From: Streptomyces roseolus
Lineage (GTDB): Bacteria > Actinomycetota > Actinomycetes > Streptomycetales > Streptomycetaceae
Length of the DNA: 64,000 bases
Direction: 5' to 3'
NCBI RefSeq assembly: GCF_014649855.1
Contig: NZ_BMTV01000032.1
Location: 1-64,000, forward strand
Shown: one piece after another, positions 1 through 9,300 of the stretch
Layout: each line of letters begins with the position of its first letter
Numbering within the stretch: the stretch's first letter is position 1
Program-made: the position numbers and the translations under genes
The notes under the pieces: generated by a model
The model's input: the letters and a program-made list of their open reading frames with translations, nothing else
Databases searched by the model: none
Told to the model about the DNA's origin: nothing

Positions 1-111
1 GCCGCCGAGCCGCCGAGCCGCCGAGCCGCCGAGCCGCCGAGCCGCCGAGCCGCCGAGCCGCCGAGCCGCCGAGCCGCTGAGCCGCTGAGCCGCTGAGCCG
101 CTGAGCCGCTG
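1..111. repeat. 8-bp tandem repeat, cut by the window edge
   Basis: Nine perfect copies of GCCGCCGA (1-72) are followed by four copies of the single-base variant GCCGCTGA (73-104) and a partial copy. The array runs off the left edge, so its full length is unknown. Eight is not a multiple of three, so gain or loss of a unit would shift the frame of any gene that runs through it. The C-to-T variant introduces TGA stops in one plus-strand frame. No spacers are present, so this is not a CRISPR array. Confidence 0.95.
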
Positions 112-126
112 GGGCATGATCGGGTC

Positions 127-579
127 TTGTCGCACCCGCATCTGCCCAGCACCCAGGCCGCCGTCGACGCCGTTCGCGCGCTCGCCGAGGAGTTCGGCCT
201 GGAGATCACCGTGACCGACGACATCGGCGCCGACCAGACCTCGCGCCGCACCGCCTCCGGCGCCTTCAGCGTGCTGGACGAGGACGGTTCACTGCCGCAC
301 GAGGCCTTCATCGAGCTCGGCGGCTCCCCCTCGGTCTCCGTGCGGCTCCATCCCGAGGACGACGCCTGGATCCTGGTGGACGGCGTCGAGTTCGCCGACG
401 TGCCGAGGGACGCCGTTCCCGGCTTCGTACGGGCGCTCCACACCGGTCTCGCGCATGTGAAGGGACGGTTCTTCCCGCCCGGCCAGTGGCTGGTCGTCCC
501 GGTGCCCGGCGGCGAGACGTACAAGGAGCCCGTTCCGATGATGACGCTCACCCCGTGGCTGAGCGGCCGCGTCCGCTGA
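127..579 (+). CDS. Conserved-looking hypothetical protein, 150 aa
   Basis: I do not recognise the family. The protein is acidic, with no signal peptide or membrane segment. It has an N-terminal helix-like segment (VDAVRALAEEFGL) and later alternating hydrophobic stretches, and it ends in a proline-rich tail. Third-position GC is typical of a real Streptomyces gene. The start is a TTG just after the tandem repeat. The nearby ATG at 116 is out of frame and no clear Shine-Dalgarno sequence is seen, so the start is uncertain. It converges with the oxidoreductase gene 16 bp downstream. Confidence 0.65.
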   Translation: MSHPHLPSTQAAVDAVRALAEEFGLEITVTDDIGADQTSRRTASGAFSVLDEDGSLPHEAFIELGGSPSVSVRLHPEDDAWILVDGVEFADVPRDAVPGFVRALHTGLAHVKGRFFPPGQWLVVPVPGGETYKEPVPMMTLTPWLSGRVR

Positions 580-595
580 CGGATGCGGCACCCGG

Positions 596-1489
596 TCAGC
601 CCAGGCGCGCCATGGCGTCCGTGGCGATCGACTCGAAGACGGCCGGGTCGGCGGCGAACACCGAGTCCTGGATCGGCCAGTGGATCACGATCTCGGTGAA
701 GCCGAGGTCGCGGTGGGTGCCCGCGAAGTCCACGAAGGCCTCCAGGGAGGAGAGCACGTCGTTCTTCTCCGGGGTGAAGCCGGTGAGCAGGATCTTGTCC
801 AGCCCGGCCACGTCCCGTCCGGTGTCCGCGCACGCCTTGCCGAGCCGCTCGACCTGGCCGCGCAGGGCCTCCACCGACTCGGCGGCCGTACCGGACTCGT
901 ACAGCTTCGGGTCGCCGGTCGTCACCCACGCCTGCCCGTGCCGGGCGGCGAGCCGCATCCCGCGCGGGCCGGTCGCGGCGACCGCGAAGGGCAGCCGGGG
1001 CCGCTGCACGCAGCCCGGGATGTTGCGGGCCTCCTCGGCCGAGTAGAACGTGCCGCGCTCCGTCACCGCGTCCTCGGTCAGCAGCCGGTCGAGCAGCGGG
1101 ACGAACTCGGCGAACCGGTCGGCCCGCTCCTTCGGCGTCCACGGCTCCTGGCCGAGCGCGGTGGCGTCGAAGCCGTTGCCGCCCGCCCCGATGCCGAGGG
1201 TGATCCGGCCGCCCGAGACGTCGTCGAGCGCGATGAGCTCCTTGGCCAGCGTCACCGGGTGCCGGAAGTTGGGCGAGGTGACGAGGGTGCCCAGGCGCAT
1301 ACCCTGGGTGACCGCCGCTGCGGCGGTGAGCGTGGGGACGGCGCCGAACCACGGCCCGTCCCGGAACGACCGCCACGACAGGTGGTCGTACGTGTACGCG
1401 GCATGGAAGCCGAGGTCTTCGGCCCGCCGCCAGATCTTCTGCCCTTCGGCCCATCGGTGGATGGGGAGGATCACCGTGCTCAGACGCAT
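596..1489 (-). CDS. LLM-class (F420-dependent type) flavin oxidoreductase, 297 aa
   Basis: The luciferase-like monooxygenase family uses reduced F420 or FMN to act on small organic substrates; the substrate cannot be told from sequence. The protein is a typical TIM-barrel of about 300 residues: N-terminal strand MRLSTVILPIH, then EDLGFHAAYTYDHLSWR, the LGTLVTSPNFRHP segment, and a glycine-rich GRITLGIGAGG segment. The ATG at 1489 is chosen because it matches the family N terminus and has GAGG just upstream; the reading frame stays open further upstream without homology. A decayed second copy of the same N terminus lies at 1868-2117, so this locus once held a tandem pair. Confidence 0.9.
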   Translation of the reverse strand: MRLSTVILPIHRWAEGQKIWRRAEDLGFHAAYTYDHLSWRSFRDGPWFGAVPTLTAAAAVTQGMRLGTLVTSPNFRHPVTLAKELIALDDVSGGRITLGIGAGGNGFDATALGQEPWTPKERADRFAEFVPLLDRLLTEDAVTERGTFYSAEEARNIPGCVQRPRLPFAVAATGPRGMRLAARHGQAWVTTGDPKLYESGTAAESVEALRGQVERLGKACADTGRDVAGLDKILLTGFTPEKNDVLSSLEAFVDFAGTHRDLGFTEIVIHWPIQDSVFAADPAVFESIATDAMARLG

Positions 1490-1867
1490 GACCTCGACGA
1501 TACGCGGGCCTCCCGCTGTCGCGGATATGCCGACGGAGCAGATCCGGGAAGCCACGCCGACGTCGTGATGCGGGCCGCTGCCGCTGCCCGCTTCGACCGG
1601 TGGGCAGACGGCCGGAGCCGCCGCCGGCCTGCTGGAAGAGGTCGGACCGCACGCCGCCGACCTGCTGGAAGAGGCCGGACCGCACGGCCGCATGTACGCG
1701 ATCGTTGTCACCGTCGCCGAGCTCGCGCTCCGCCGGCCAGGCCCGGTGGCCATGATCGCGTCGGAGGTCGACGACATGACCGAGCTGTGCGGTAACCGCG
1801 TCCGCCTCATCGGGATCCGATCCGCTTCGTTCGGTACCAAGACGCCGCTGACGTGTGTTTCCCCAGG
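1490..1867. other. Intergenic region with a 33-bp direct repeat and a possible gene remnant
   Basis: No complete gene is supported here. A 26-nt sequence starting CCTGCTGGAAGAGG occurs at 1628-1653 and again at 1661-1686 with one mismatch, giving a 33-bp period. In one plus-strand frame (from about 1569) the repeat reads as LLEEVGPHAAD followed by LLEEAGPHGR and continues as a plausible protein segment (MYAIVVTVAELALRRPGP) to about 1850. That frame then runs into the oxidoreductase pseudogene. It could be the remnant of a displaced gene; I do not recognise it. Confidence 0.45.
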
Positions 1868-2117
1868 TCAGGCCGCAATGGGTGAACGAGGCTCGACTGA
1901 GATGACGAGGGTGCCCGGGCGCAGCCGGTCCGTGGCGGTCGCGGCGGCGGTGGGCGCCGGCAGGGCGCCGAACCACGGGCCGTCCCGGAAGGCGCGCCAG
2001 GACAGGTGGTCGTAGGCGTACGCGGCGTGGAAGCCGGGCTCCTCGGCGCGCTGCCAGGTCTTCTGCCCCCCCCTCGCTCCACCGGTGGACGGGGAGGACC
2101 GCCGTGCTCGGTCGCAT
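1868..2117 (-). pseudogene. Remnant of a second LLM oxidoreductase, N-terminal part only
   Basis: Read from the ATG at 2117, the translation starts MRPSTAVLPVHRWSEG, closely matching the intact neighbour (MRLSTVILPIHRWAEG). After a run of eight C (eight G on the coding strand, near 2066-2073) one extra base shifts the frame. In the next frame it continues QKTWQRAEEPGFHAAYAYDHL and on to a segment matching GTLVTS, then departs from the family and stops at 1868. Only about the first 73 of some 297 residues remain, so it is both frameshifted and truncated. It looks like a dead tandem duplicate. Confidence 0.85.
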
Positions 2118-2153
2118 GCCGTCGACCCCGCGGAATCCTTCCGGCCGACCCGG

Positions 2154-2214
2154 ACGGGAACGCCAGGGCGGGAACGCCAGAACGGAAAGCCGGGTCGGGA
2201 ACGCCAGAACGGAA
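2154..2214. repeat. 27-bp-period short direct repeat
   Basis: The 19-mer CGGGAACGCCAGAACGGAA is present at 2169-2187 and 2196-2214, with a partial copy (CGGGAACGCCAGG) beginning at 2154. The tract lies between the pseudogene start and the stop of the DUF72 gene. No function is evident. Confidence 0.8.
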
Positions 2215-2231
2215 CGCCGTCTCCCGGCCGC

Positions 2232-3152
2232 TCAGAACAGGAACGCCGAGTCGGTGGTGTCGTCCGCCTGCACGGCTCCGCACGGCGTGCCGAGAAGACG
2301 GTTCATCGTCTCGGCGGCGCGGACGGCCGCGTCACCGCAGCAGTTGTTGAACAGGACGTGCACCTCGCGGGCCCGGTCGGCCATCTCGCGGACGGCCGAC
2401 GTCCAGGGCGACAGCTCCTCGGGCGTGTACCGGTGGCGGAACCGATCCTCCTTCGAACCCGTCCCCCAGGCAGGGCTGCGGCCGTGGAAGCGCACCACGG
2501 CGAGCCGGGCGGAGGGGACCGGGGTGACCGGCGGGATGGACGTGGGCAGCGACTGTGCCATGTCCACGGCCACGGCGGTCAGGTCCAGTTCCGCCAACAG
2601 GCCGAAGGTGGAGGCGTAACGGTCCGGCCGCCACCAGTCGGGGTGCCGGAACTCCACCGCCACCGGCCAGCCCTCCGTGCGTTCCCGGCACCGGCGCAAT
2701 ATCGCCGTCGCCGACGTGCCCGGGGCGAGCCAGGGCGGGAACTGGAAGAGGACGGTGCCCAGGCGTTCCGCTCGGCGCAGCGGTTCGAGGGCTCCGCTGA
2801 AACGGCGCCACACCTCGTCGAGCAGCTCGGGATCCGCCTCCGTCCGGCCGTTCCGCCCTGCCGAAGCCGACCGCAGATCGGCAGGCAGCGCGCCGGGGCG
2901 CGTCGGGTGCCCGGTCAGCAGCGAGAACGCCTTCACGTCGAACCGGAAACCGGCCGGAGAGCGCTCGACCCAGAGGGCGCTGTTCCGCGTACTGGGCAGG
3001 CCGTAGTAGGTGGCGTCCACTTCGACCAGCGGAAACCTGGCGGTGTAGTACCGCAGCCTGGCCTCCGCCCCGCGGTGGCCTTCCGGGTACCAGCCGCTGG
3101 AGAGCAGCTCCCGGTCCGTCCACGAGCACGCGCCGACGAGAATGTCGCCCAT
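2232..3152 (-). CDS. DUF72 (YecE-like) protein, 306 aa
   Basis: DUF72 proteins are TIM-barrel-like proteins of unsettled function. The family hallmarks are visible: N-terminal LVGACSWTDRELLSSGWYP, the segment LVEVDATYYGLPS, FRFDVKAFSLLTGHP in the first third, VLFQFPPWL in the middle, VAVEFRHPDWW after it, and VHVLFNNCCGDAAVRAA near the C terminus. Length is normal for the actinobacterial form. It is transcribed away from the HAD gene and is not in an obvious operon. Confidence 0.9.
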   Translation of the reverse strand: MGDILVGACSWTDRELLSSGWYPEGHRGAEARLRYYTARFPLVEVDATYYGLPSTRNSALWVERSPAGFRFDVKAFSLLTGHPTRPGALPADLRSASAGRNGRTEADPELLDEVWRRFSGALEPLRRAERLGTVLFQFPPWLAPGTSATAILRRCRERTEGWPVAVEFRHPDWWRPDRYASTFGLLAELDLTAVAVDMAQSLPTSIPPVTPVPSARLAVVRFHGRSPAWGTGSKEDRFRHRYTPEELSPWTSAVREMADRAREVHVLFNNCCGDAAVRAAETMNRLLGTPCGAVQADDTTDSAFLF

Positions 3153-3465
3153 GGCAGGCGTCTTCCCGGTCCCGGGGCGCTGATTCCCTCACTCCGCGTG
3201 TCGATGTCCTCGCTTCGCGCCCCGGCCCCTCACACCGCGTGCCGATCCCCTCCGGCTCGGCCCGACGCCCGGGCCGACGGCGGGGAAACACCGACCGCGG
3301 CCGAAAGCCGGCCCCTCCCCGTCCGGACCACGTGCCCCACCGCCCACAGCCACACCGAGTGACCCACGTCCTCCTCGCCCTCCGCATGACGCGACCCCAC
3401 CGCTTGCCTCACTCAGATGTGCAGTGACCCGCACGCACGTGCGGCCGGTGCGGAACAATGAGGAG
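3153..3465. other. Divergent intergenic region, nothing recognised
   Basis: About 310 bp lie between the DUF72 start and the HAD start. The sequence is GC-rich with no convincing promoter hexamers, palindrome or small ORF with coding character. A GTG at 3424 is in frame with the HAD gene and could lengthen it by 14 residues. Confidence 0.5.
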
Positions 3466-4410
3466 GTGACCTCTCCCCGACCCTCACCCCGTCCCGCCGA
3501 CGAGTCCGCCGGCCCCGCCGGCGCCCGCTCCACCGACTCTCCCATCGGCTCCGCCGCCGTCCGGCCCGCCGCCCGTCTCGTCGCCACCGACCTCGACGGC
3601 ACCCTCCTTCGCGACGACAAGTCCGTCTCCGAGCGGACCGTCGCCGCCCTCGCCGCGGCCGAGCGGGCGGGGATCGAGGTCTTCTTCGTCACCGGCCGCC
3701 CGGCCCGCTGGATGGACGTGGTCAGCGCCCACGTCCACGGCCACGGCCTCGCCATCTGCGCCAACGGCGCGGCCGTCGTGGACCTGCACGCGGGCGGCAC
3801 CTTCCAGCAGGTGCGCCCGCTGCCCCGGCCCGCCGCGCTCGACGTCGTACGGGCCCTGCGGGCCGCCGCGCCCGGCACCAGCTTCGCCGTGGAGATGACG
3901 ACCGGCATCCACTACGAGCCGCTGTACCCGCCGTTCTTCCTCGACCCCGGCGCCACCGTCGCCACCGCAGAGAAGCTGCTGTACGAGGAGGTGCCCGACG
4001 CCGCCGCGCCGGTCCTCAAGCTGCTCGCCCAGCACCCCGAGCACGACCCCGACGTGTTCCTGGCGACGGCCCGGGAGGCCGCCGGCCACCTGGCGTCCTT
4101 CACCCGCTCCAGCCCCACCGCGCTCATCGAGATCAGCGCCCTCGGCGTCTCCAAGGCGTCCACGCTCGCCCTCTGCTGCGAACAGCGCGGCATCTCTCCG
4201 GACGAGGTGGTGGCCTTCGGCGACATGCCGAACGACATCGAGATGCTGAGCTGGGCGGGCCGTTCGTACGCCATGGGCAACGCCCATCCCGACGTCGTCG
4301 CCGCCGCCTCCGGCCGCACGGTCGGCAACAACGACGACGGCGTCGCCGTCGTCATCGAACAGCTCGTCGCCCAAGCGGTCGCGGCGCAGCGCGCCGGGGA
4401 CCTGCCCTAG
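3466..4410 (+). CDS. HAD-superfamily phosphatase, Cof/SupH type, about 314 aa
   Basis: Cof-type HAD enzymes (class IIB) dephosphorylate sugar phosphates, flavins or cofactors; the substrate here is unknown. Motif I is VATDLDGTLLRDD with the nucleophile Asp, motif II is FFVTGRPARW, and motif III/IV is FGDMPNDIEML followed by SYAMGNAHPDV. An acidic, proline-rich N-terminal stretch precedes the domain. The start is ambiguous. GTG at 3466 directly follows GAGGAG, which is too close for a normal ribosome site, and the alternative is GTG at 3424. The stop codon TAG lies inside a CTAG that is the left flank of the inserted element at 4411-4570. Confidence 0.88.
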   Translation: MTSPRPSPRPADESAGPAGARSTDSPIGSAAVRPAARLVATDLDGTLLRDDKSVSERTVAALAAAERAGIEVFFVTGRPARWMDVVSAHVHGHGLAICANGAAVVDLHAGGTFQQVRPLPRPAALDVVRALRAAAPGTSFAVEMTTGIHYEPLYPPFFLDPGATVATAEKLLYEEVPDAAAPVLKLLAQHPEHDPDVFLATAREAAGHLASFTRSSPTALIEISALGVSKASTLALCCEQRGISPDEVVAFGDMPNDIEMLSWAGRSYAMGNAHPDVVAAASGRTVGNNDDGVAVVIEQLVAQAVAAQRAGDLP

Positions 4411-4570
4411 GGCCTGTCTGACCATCCCCGTCGGTCCGGCCCGCCCGGCACGCACGCTCGCCGCACGGCAGAAACGCCCAAGTAGCTCCGCTGCGAGGAC
4501 GCCCCTGCCGCACGCCGATCACACGCACCGAACAACCCGGCCTGATCCGACGCCGATGGTCAGACAGACC
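4411..4570. mobile_element. 160-bp MITE-like insert with inverted ends and CTAG duplication
   Basis: The left end GGCCTGTCTGACCATC (4411-4426) and the reverse complement of the right end (4555-4570, GGTCTGTCTGACCATC) match at 15 of 16 positions. The element is flanked by CTAG at 4407-4410 and 4571-4574, as expected for a 4-bp target duplication. It has no coding capacity, so if mobile it would need a transposase in trans. The two CTAG copies hold the TAG stop codon of the HAD gene on the plus strand and of the histidine kinase gene on the minus strand. The 128-nt separation of the arms argues against a simple terminator. Confidence 0.75.
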
Positions 4571-6283
4571 CTAGAGGGGCGCCTCCCACACCACCGACGT
4601 GCCGCCGCCGTCCTCGGCGAGGCCCGGGCCGCACCAGCTCGCCCCGCCGAGGGACTCGGCGCGGCGGGCGAGGTTGCGCAGACCGCTGCGGCGGCCGCCC
4701 TCGGGCAGGCCGACGCCGTCATCCGCGACCGTGAGCCGCACCCCGGGCGATCCGTCCGGCAGGGTCACGGTCGCGTCGACGACGACCTCGATGCGGCCGG
4801 CCGAGGCGTGCCGGAAGGCGTTGGAGAGCGCCTCGCGGAGCGCGGCGATCAGGTTCTTGCCCGTCAGTTCGCCGACGGTGGCGTCGATCGCGCCGAGGAA
4901 GCGGTGGGCGGGCTTGAAGCCCAGCGGCACCGCCGCCATGTTGATCTCCCGCAGCACGCGCGTGCGCAGCCCCGACGGGGCCTCCGCCGGGCCCTGCTGG
5001 AGGGCGAAGATCGCCGTGCGGATCTCCTGGATGGTCACGTCCAGCTCGTCCACGGCCTTGCCGACGCCCTCCTGGACGGCCGGCACGATCGCCTTCCGCT
5101 GGGCGCTCTCCAGCATCATCCCGGTGGCGAAGAGCCGCTGGATGACGAGGTCGTGCAGGTCGCGGGCGATCCGGTCGCGGTCCTCGAAGACCGCGAGCCG
5201 CTCCCGGTCGCGCTGGGCCTCGGCCATCATCAGTGCGAGCGCGGCCTGCGAGGCGAACTGGGTGGCGAGGGTCCGTTCCGCCTCGGAGAAGGGCCGGGCG
5301 CCCCGGGCCCGGGGCATCGCGAGCGCGCCGAGCACCCGGCCGCCGCTCTGCAGCGGCAGCAGCATGCTCGGCCCGTACAGGGAGGTCAGCCGGCTGAGCA
5401 TGCGCGGATCGGTGGAGGCGTCCTGGACGAAGACCGCCTCGCCCTCCAGGAGGAGCTCCACGACCTGGCTCTCCGGCGGGATCACCATGCCGAGGGCCTT
5501 GGTGGCGCGGGCCGAGGAGACGGCGACGATCTCCAGGCCGCCCTCCTCGGCGGGCAGCAGCACGATCCCGGCGTCCGCGTCGGCGAGCCTGCACGCCTGT
5601 TCGGCGACGACGGACAGGGCGTCGTCGGCATCGCCGCCGGAGAGCAGGGCGGTGGTGACGGCGACGGAGCCGTCGATCCACCGCTCGCGCTGCCGGGCCG
5701 CCTCGTAGAGGCGGGCGTTGCCGATGGCGATGCCCGCCTCGGTGGCGAGCACCCGGACCATGTGCTCGTCGTAGTCGTTGAACTCCTCGCCGCTCCGCTT
5801 CTCCGCGAGGTAGAGGTTGCCGAAGATCTCGCCCTGGACGCGGATGGGGACGCCGAGGAAGCTCCGCATGACCGGGTGGCCGGGCGGGAAGCCGGCCGAG
5901 CGCGGATCGGAGGCGAGGTCGGCGAGCCGGATGGTCCGGGGTTCGCGGATGAGCGCGCCGAGCAGCCCGGCGTGCCCGTCGGGGAGGCGTCCGATCCGCC
6001 GGGCCACGTCCTCGCCGACGCCGTGGGTGACGAAGTCGGAAAGGCCCTTGCCCTCCTCGTCGACGACTCCGATGGCCGCGTAGCGGGCGCCGGCCAGCTC
6101 CGCCGCGGTCTCGCAGATCCGGTCGAGGGTGGTGTGGAGTTCGAGCCCGGTACCCACCGACCGCATCGCTTCGAGCAGCTGCGGCACGCGGGCGGTCAGC
6201 TCCGTGGAGAGCCCCTGGAGACTGCGGGTGGCCTCGGTGGCGGCGACCAGGGGGTCCGGGGAATCGGGCGTGGCGGCGGTCAT
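4571..6283 (-). CDS. DevS/DosT-like GAF-GAF sensor histidine kinase, 570 aa
   Basis: This is a cytosolic two-component sensor kinase with no membrane segment. GAF 1 covers about residues 45-195, GAF 2 about 205-355. The HisKA_3 motif RIARDLHD carries the phospho-acceptor His377, followed by an HATPase domain with N-box EALSNAFRHA and G-box DDGVGLPEGG. The GAF 1 segment GFPPGHPVMRSFLGVP (His136) resembles the haem-binding region of mycobacterial DevS, so gas or redox sensing is plausible but inferred. It starts 20 bp after the cydCD stop, making it the last gene of the cyd operon. No response regulator is adjacent, so the partner is unknown. The ATG at 6283 fits the family N terminus. Confidence 0.9.
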   Translation of the reverse strand: MTAATPDSPDPLVAATEATRSLQGLSTELTARVPQLLEAMRSVGTGLELHTTLDRICETAAELAGARYAAIGVVDEEGKGLSDFVTHGVGEDVARRIGRLPDGHAGLLGALIREPRTIRLADLASDPRSAGFPPGHPVMRSFLGVPIRVQGEIFGNLYLAEKRSGEEFNDYDEHMVRVLATEAGIAIGNARLYEAARQRERWIDGSVAVTTALLSGGDADDALSVVAEQACRLADADAGIVLLPAEEGGLEIVAVSSARATKALGMVIPPESQVVELLLEGEAVFVQDASTDPRMLSRLTSLYGPSMLLPLQSGGRVLGALAMPRARGARPFSEAERTLATQFASQAALALMMAEAQRDRERLAVFEDRDRIARDLHDLVIQRLFATGMMLESAQRKAIVPAVQEGVGKAVDELDVTIQEIRTAIFALQQGPAEAPSGLRTRVLREINMAAVPLGFKPAHRFLGAIDATVGELTGKNLIAALREALSNAFRHASAGRIEVVVDATVTLPDGSPGVRLTVADDGVGLPEGGRRSGLRNLARRAESLGGASWCGPGLAEDGGGTSVVWEAPL

Positions 6284-6303
6284 GGCCCCGAGCCTAGTTA
6301 GTC

Positions 6304-9300
6304 CTATTTGGAGAGAAAAGTCGGACGGTCGGGCGGCGTCGGCCCGCCACCGGCGAGGAGCAGATCGGCCGCCCGCTCCTGCTCCAGCATCCGCCGCAGC
6401 GGCCCGTCCTCTGCGGCGAGCTCGGCGTACGGTCCGCGCTGCACGGTCCGGCCGCCGTCGAGGACCACCACCTCGTCGACCGCGTCGAGTCCGTGCAGCC
6501 GGTGGGTGATGAGGACGGTGGTACGGCCCTCGGTGGCGCGGAGCAGGTCGTCGGTGAGCGCGTCGGCCGTGGCCAGGTCCAGGTGCTCGGCCGGCTCGTC
6601 GAGGACGAGGACCGGGAAGTCGGCGAGGAGGGCGCGGGCCAGCGCGAGCCGCTGCCGCTGGCCGCCCGAGAGCTTCGAACCGTGCTCGCCGACCAGCGTG
6701 TCGAGCCCGTCGGGCAGCCCGTCGACCCAGTCGAGCAGCCGGGCCCGGCGCAGCGCCTCCCGCAGTTCCCCGTCGCCCGCGTCCGGCCGGGCGAGCCGCA
6801 GGTTCTCCCGCAGGGAGCTGTCGAAGAGGTGCGCGTCCTGCGCGCACAGGCCCACGAAGCGGCGCACGTCGTCGCCGTCGAGCTCCGCCGCGGGCACCCC
6901 GCCGATCCGGTACGTTCCCGCCTCCGTGTCCAGGAAGCGCAACAGCACCTGGGCGAGCGTGGTCTTGCCGGAGCCGGAGGCGCCGACGACGGCGACCCGC
7001 CGCCCGGCGTCGAGGGTGAGCGCGAACCCGTCGAGCGCGGGCCGCTCCTGTCCGGCGTACCGGGCCGAGAGCCCGGTCAGCTCCAGCGGGAACGGCCCGG
7101 CCGGGGGAGCCGCGGGCACCGCGGGCTCGTGTACGGGGACGGGCGCGTCGAGCACCTCGAAGACCCGCTCGGCGCTGTGCCGGACCCGTCGGCGGTACTG
7201 CACGGCGAGCGGCAGCCCCGTCACGGCCTCGAAGGCGGCGAGCGGGGTGAGGACGACGACCGCGAGCGCGACGCCGTCGAGCCTGCCGTCCCGGACGGCC
7301 TGGACGCCGACCCAGGCCGCGGCGACCACCGTCAGACCGCACACCAGGGCCGAGAGCCCGGCGCCGAGGGCGGCCGCGGCGGACTGCCGGGAGGCGATGC
7401 CGGTGAGGACGCGGTCGGCGGCCCGCGCCCGGTCGAGCCGGTCCCGCAGCGCCCCGGCCACGGTCAGCTCGGCGCAGCCGCGCAGCGGATCGGCGACCGC
7501 GGTCGCGAGCGCCCCGCGCGCCGGGGCGAGCCGCCGCTCGGCCCGGCGGGCCAGCGCGGCGCCCAGCGGCGGCACGAGCACGCCCGCCACGAGGAGGCCC
7601 ACCGCGAGCACGGCGCCCGCCTCCGGCAGCAGCCAGGCGGTGAAGCCGACCGAACCGAGCCCGACGACGAGCGCGGCACCGGCCGGGAGCAGCCAGCGCA
7701 GCCAGTAGTCCTGGAGGGCGTCGACGTCGTGGACGAGCCGGGCGAGCAGATCGCCGCGCCGGACGCGGCTCAGTCCGGCCGGGGCGATCCGCTCGAGGCG
7801 GGAGTAGACGGAGACCCGTAGTTCGGCGAGCATCCGCAGCACGGCGTCGTGCGACACCAGCCGCTCGGTGTACCGGAAGACGGCCCGTCCGATGCCGAAG
7901 GCGCGGGTGGCGGTCACGGCGACCATGAGGTGCAGCACGGGCGGCTGCTCCGAGGCCCGCGAGATGAGCCATCCGGACACGGCCATGAGCCCCACGGCCG
8001 AGCCGAGCGCGAGGCTGCCGAGCAGCAGCGCCAGCCCCATCCGCCCCTTGAGCTCCCCGGCCATGGACCGCACCCGGGCGAGCACGCCCCGCTCGCCCGT
8101 GGACACCGGTGCGGCCTCCTGCCGCACGGACGCGGCCGCGGGCGGAACGGCGGCGCGGGCCGCCGCCACGGGCTCTTCCGCGCCCCCGGCGACCTCGCCC
8201 ACGGGCGCGTCCGTACCGATCCTCACGACCCGGTCCGCCACCGCGAGCAGCGCGGGCCGGTGCACCACGAGCAGCACCGTCCGTCCGGCGGCGAGTCGCC
8301 GCACCGCGTCGACGATCCCCGCCTCCGTCTCCCCGTCGAGCGCCGCCGTCGGCTCGTCGAGGAGCAGCAGCGGCCGGTCCGCGAGGAAGGCCCGCGCCAG
8401 CGCGAGCCGCTGCCGCTGCCCGGCCGAGAGCCCGGACCCGTCCTCGCCGAGGACGGTCCCGGCCCCGTCCGGCAGCGCGTCCACGAAGCCGTCCGCCCCG
8501 GCGTCCCGGAGCGCCGCCCGCACCTCCTCGTCACCGGCCCCCGGCCGGGCGAGCCGTACGTTCTCGGCGATCGTCCCGGCGAAGAGGTACGGCCGCTGCG
8601 GCACCCACGCGATCCGCTCGCGCCAGGCCGTCGGGTCCAGCTTCGCCAGGTCCACGTCCCCGACCCGTACGCTGCCCGCCGCCGGCTCCGTGAAGCCGAG
8701 GACGACGTCGAGCAGGGTCGACTTCCCGGCGCCACTCGGCCCGACGAGCGCCACCGTCTCCCCCGGCTCGACGGTGAGGCTCGCCGCGTCCAAGGAGGGC
8801 TCCGCCCGCCCCGGGTGGCGGACCGTCACCCCGTCGAGCTCCAGTCGTGTCCCGGCCGGCACCGCCCGCCCGCCGCCGCTCCGCACCGGGGTCTCCAGGA
8901 CCTCGAAGATCTCCTCTGCGGCCGCGAGGCCCTCCGCCGCGGCGTGGAACTGGGCGCCGACCTGGCGCAGCGGCAGATATGCCTCGGGGGCGAGGACCAG
9001 GATGACGAGACCGGTGTAGAGGTCGAGGGTGCCGTGGACGAGCCGCATGCCGATGGTGACGGCGACCAGCGCCACCGACAGGGTGGAGAGCAGCTCCAGG
9101 GCGAAGGAGGAGAGGAAGGCGATCCGCAGGGTGCGCATGGTCGCCCGCCGGTAGTCGGCGGTGATGGCGCGGATCGACGCGGCCTGCGCCTTGGCCCGGC
9201 CGAAGACCTTGAGGGTGGGGAGGCCCGCGACGACGTCGAGGAAGTGGCCGGAGAGCCGGGAGAGCAGCTTCCACTGCCGGTCCATCCGGGCCTGGGTGTA

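Noticed and set aside
1..111. CRISPR-like repeat array
   Set aside because: Units are 8 bp with no spacers; this is a simple tandem repeat.
4411..4570. Intrinsic terminator between the HAD and kinase genes
   Set aside because: The inverted ends are 128 nt apart, which does not make a terminator loop. The CTAG flanks fit insertion better, though secondary effects on termination remain possible.
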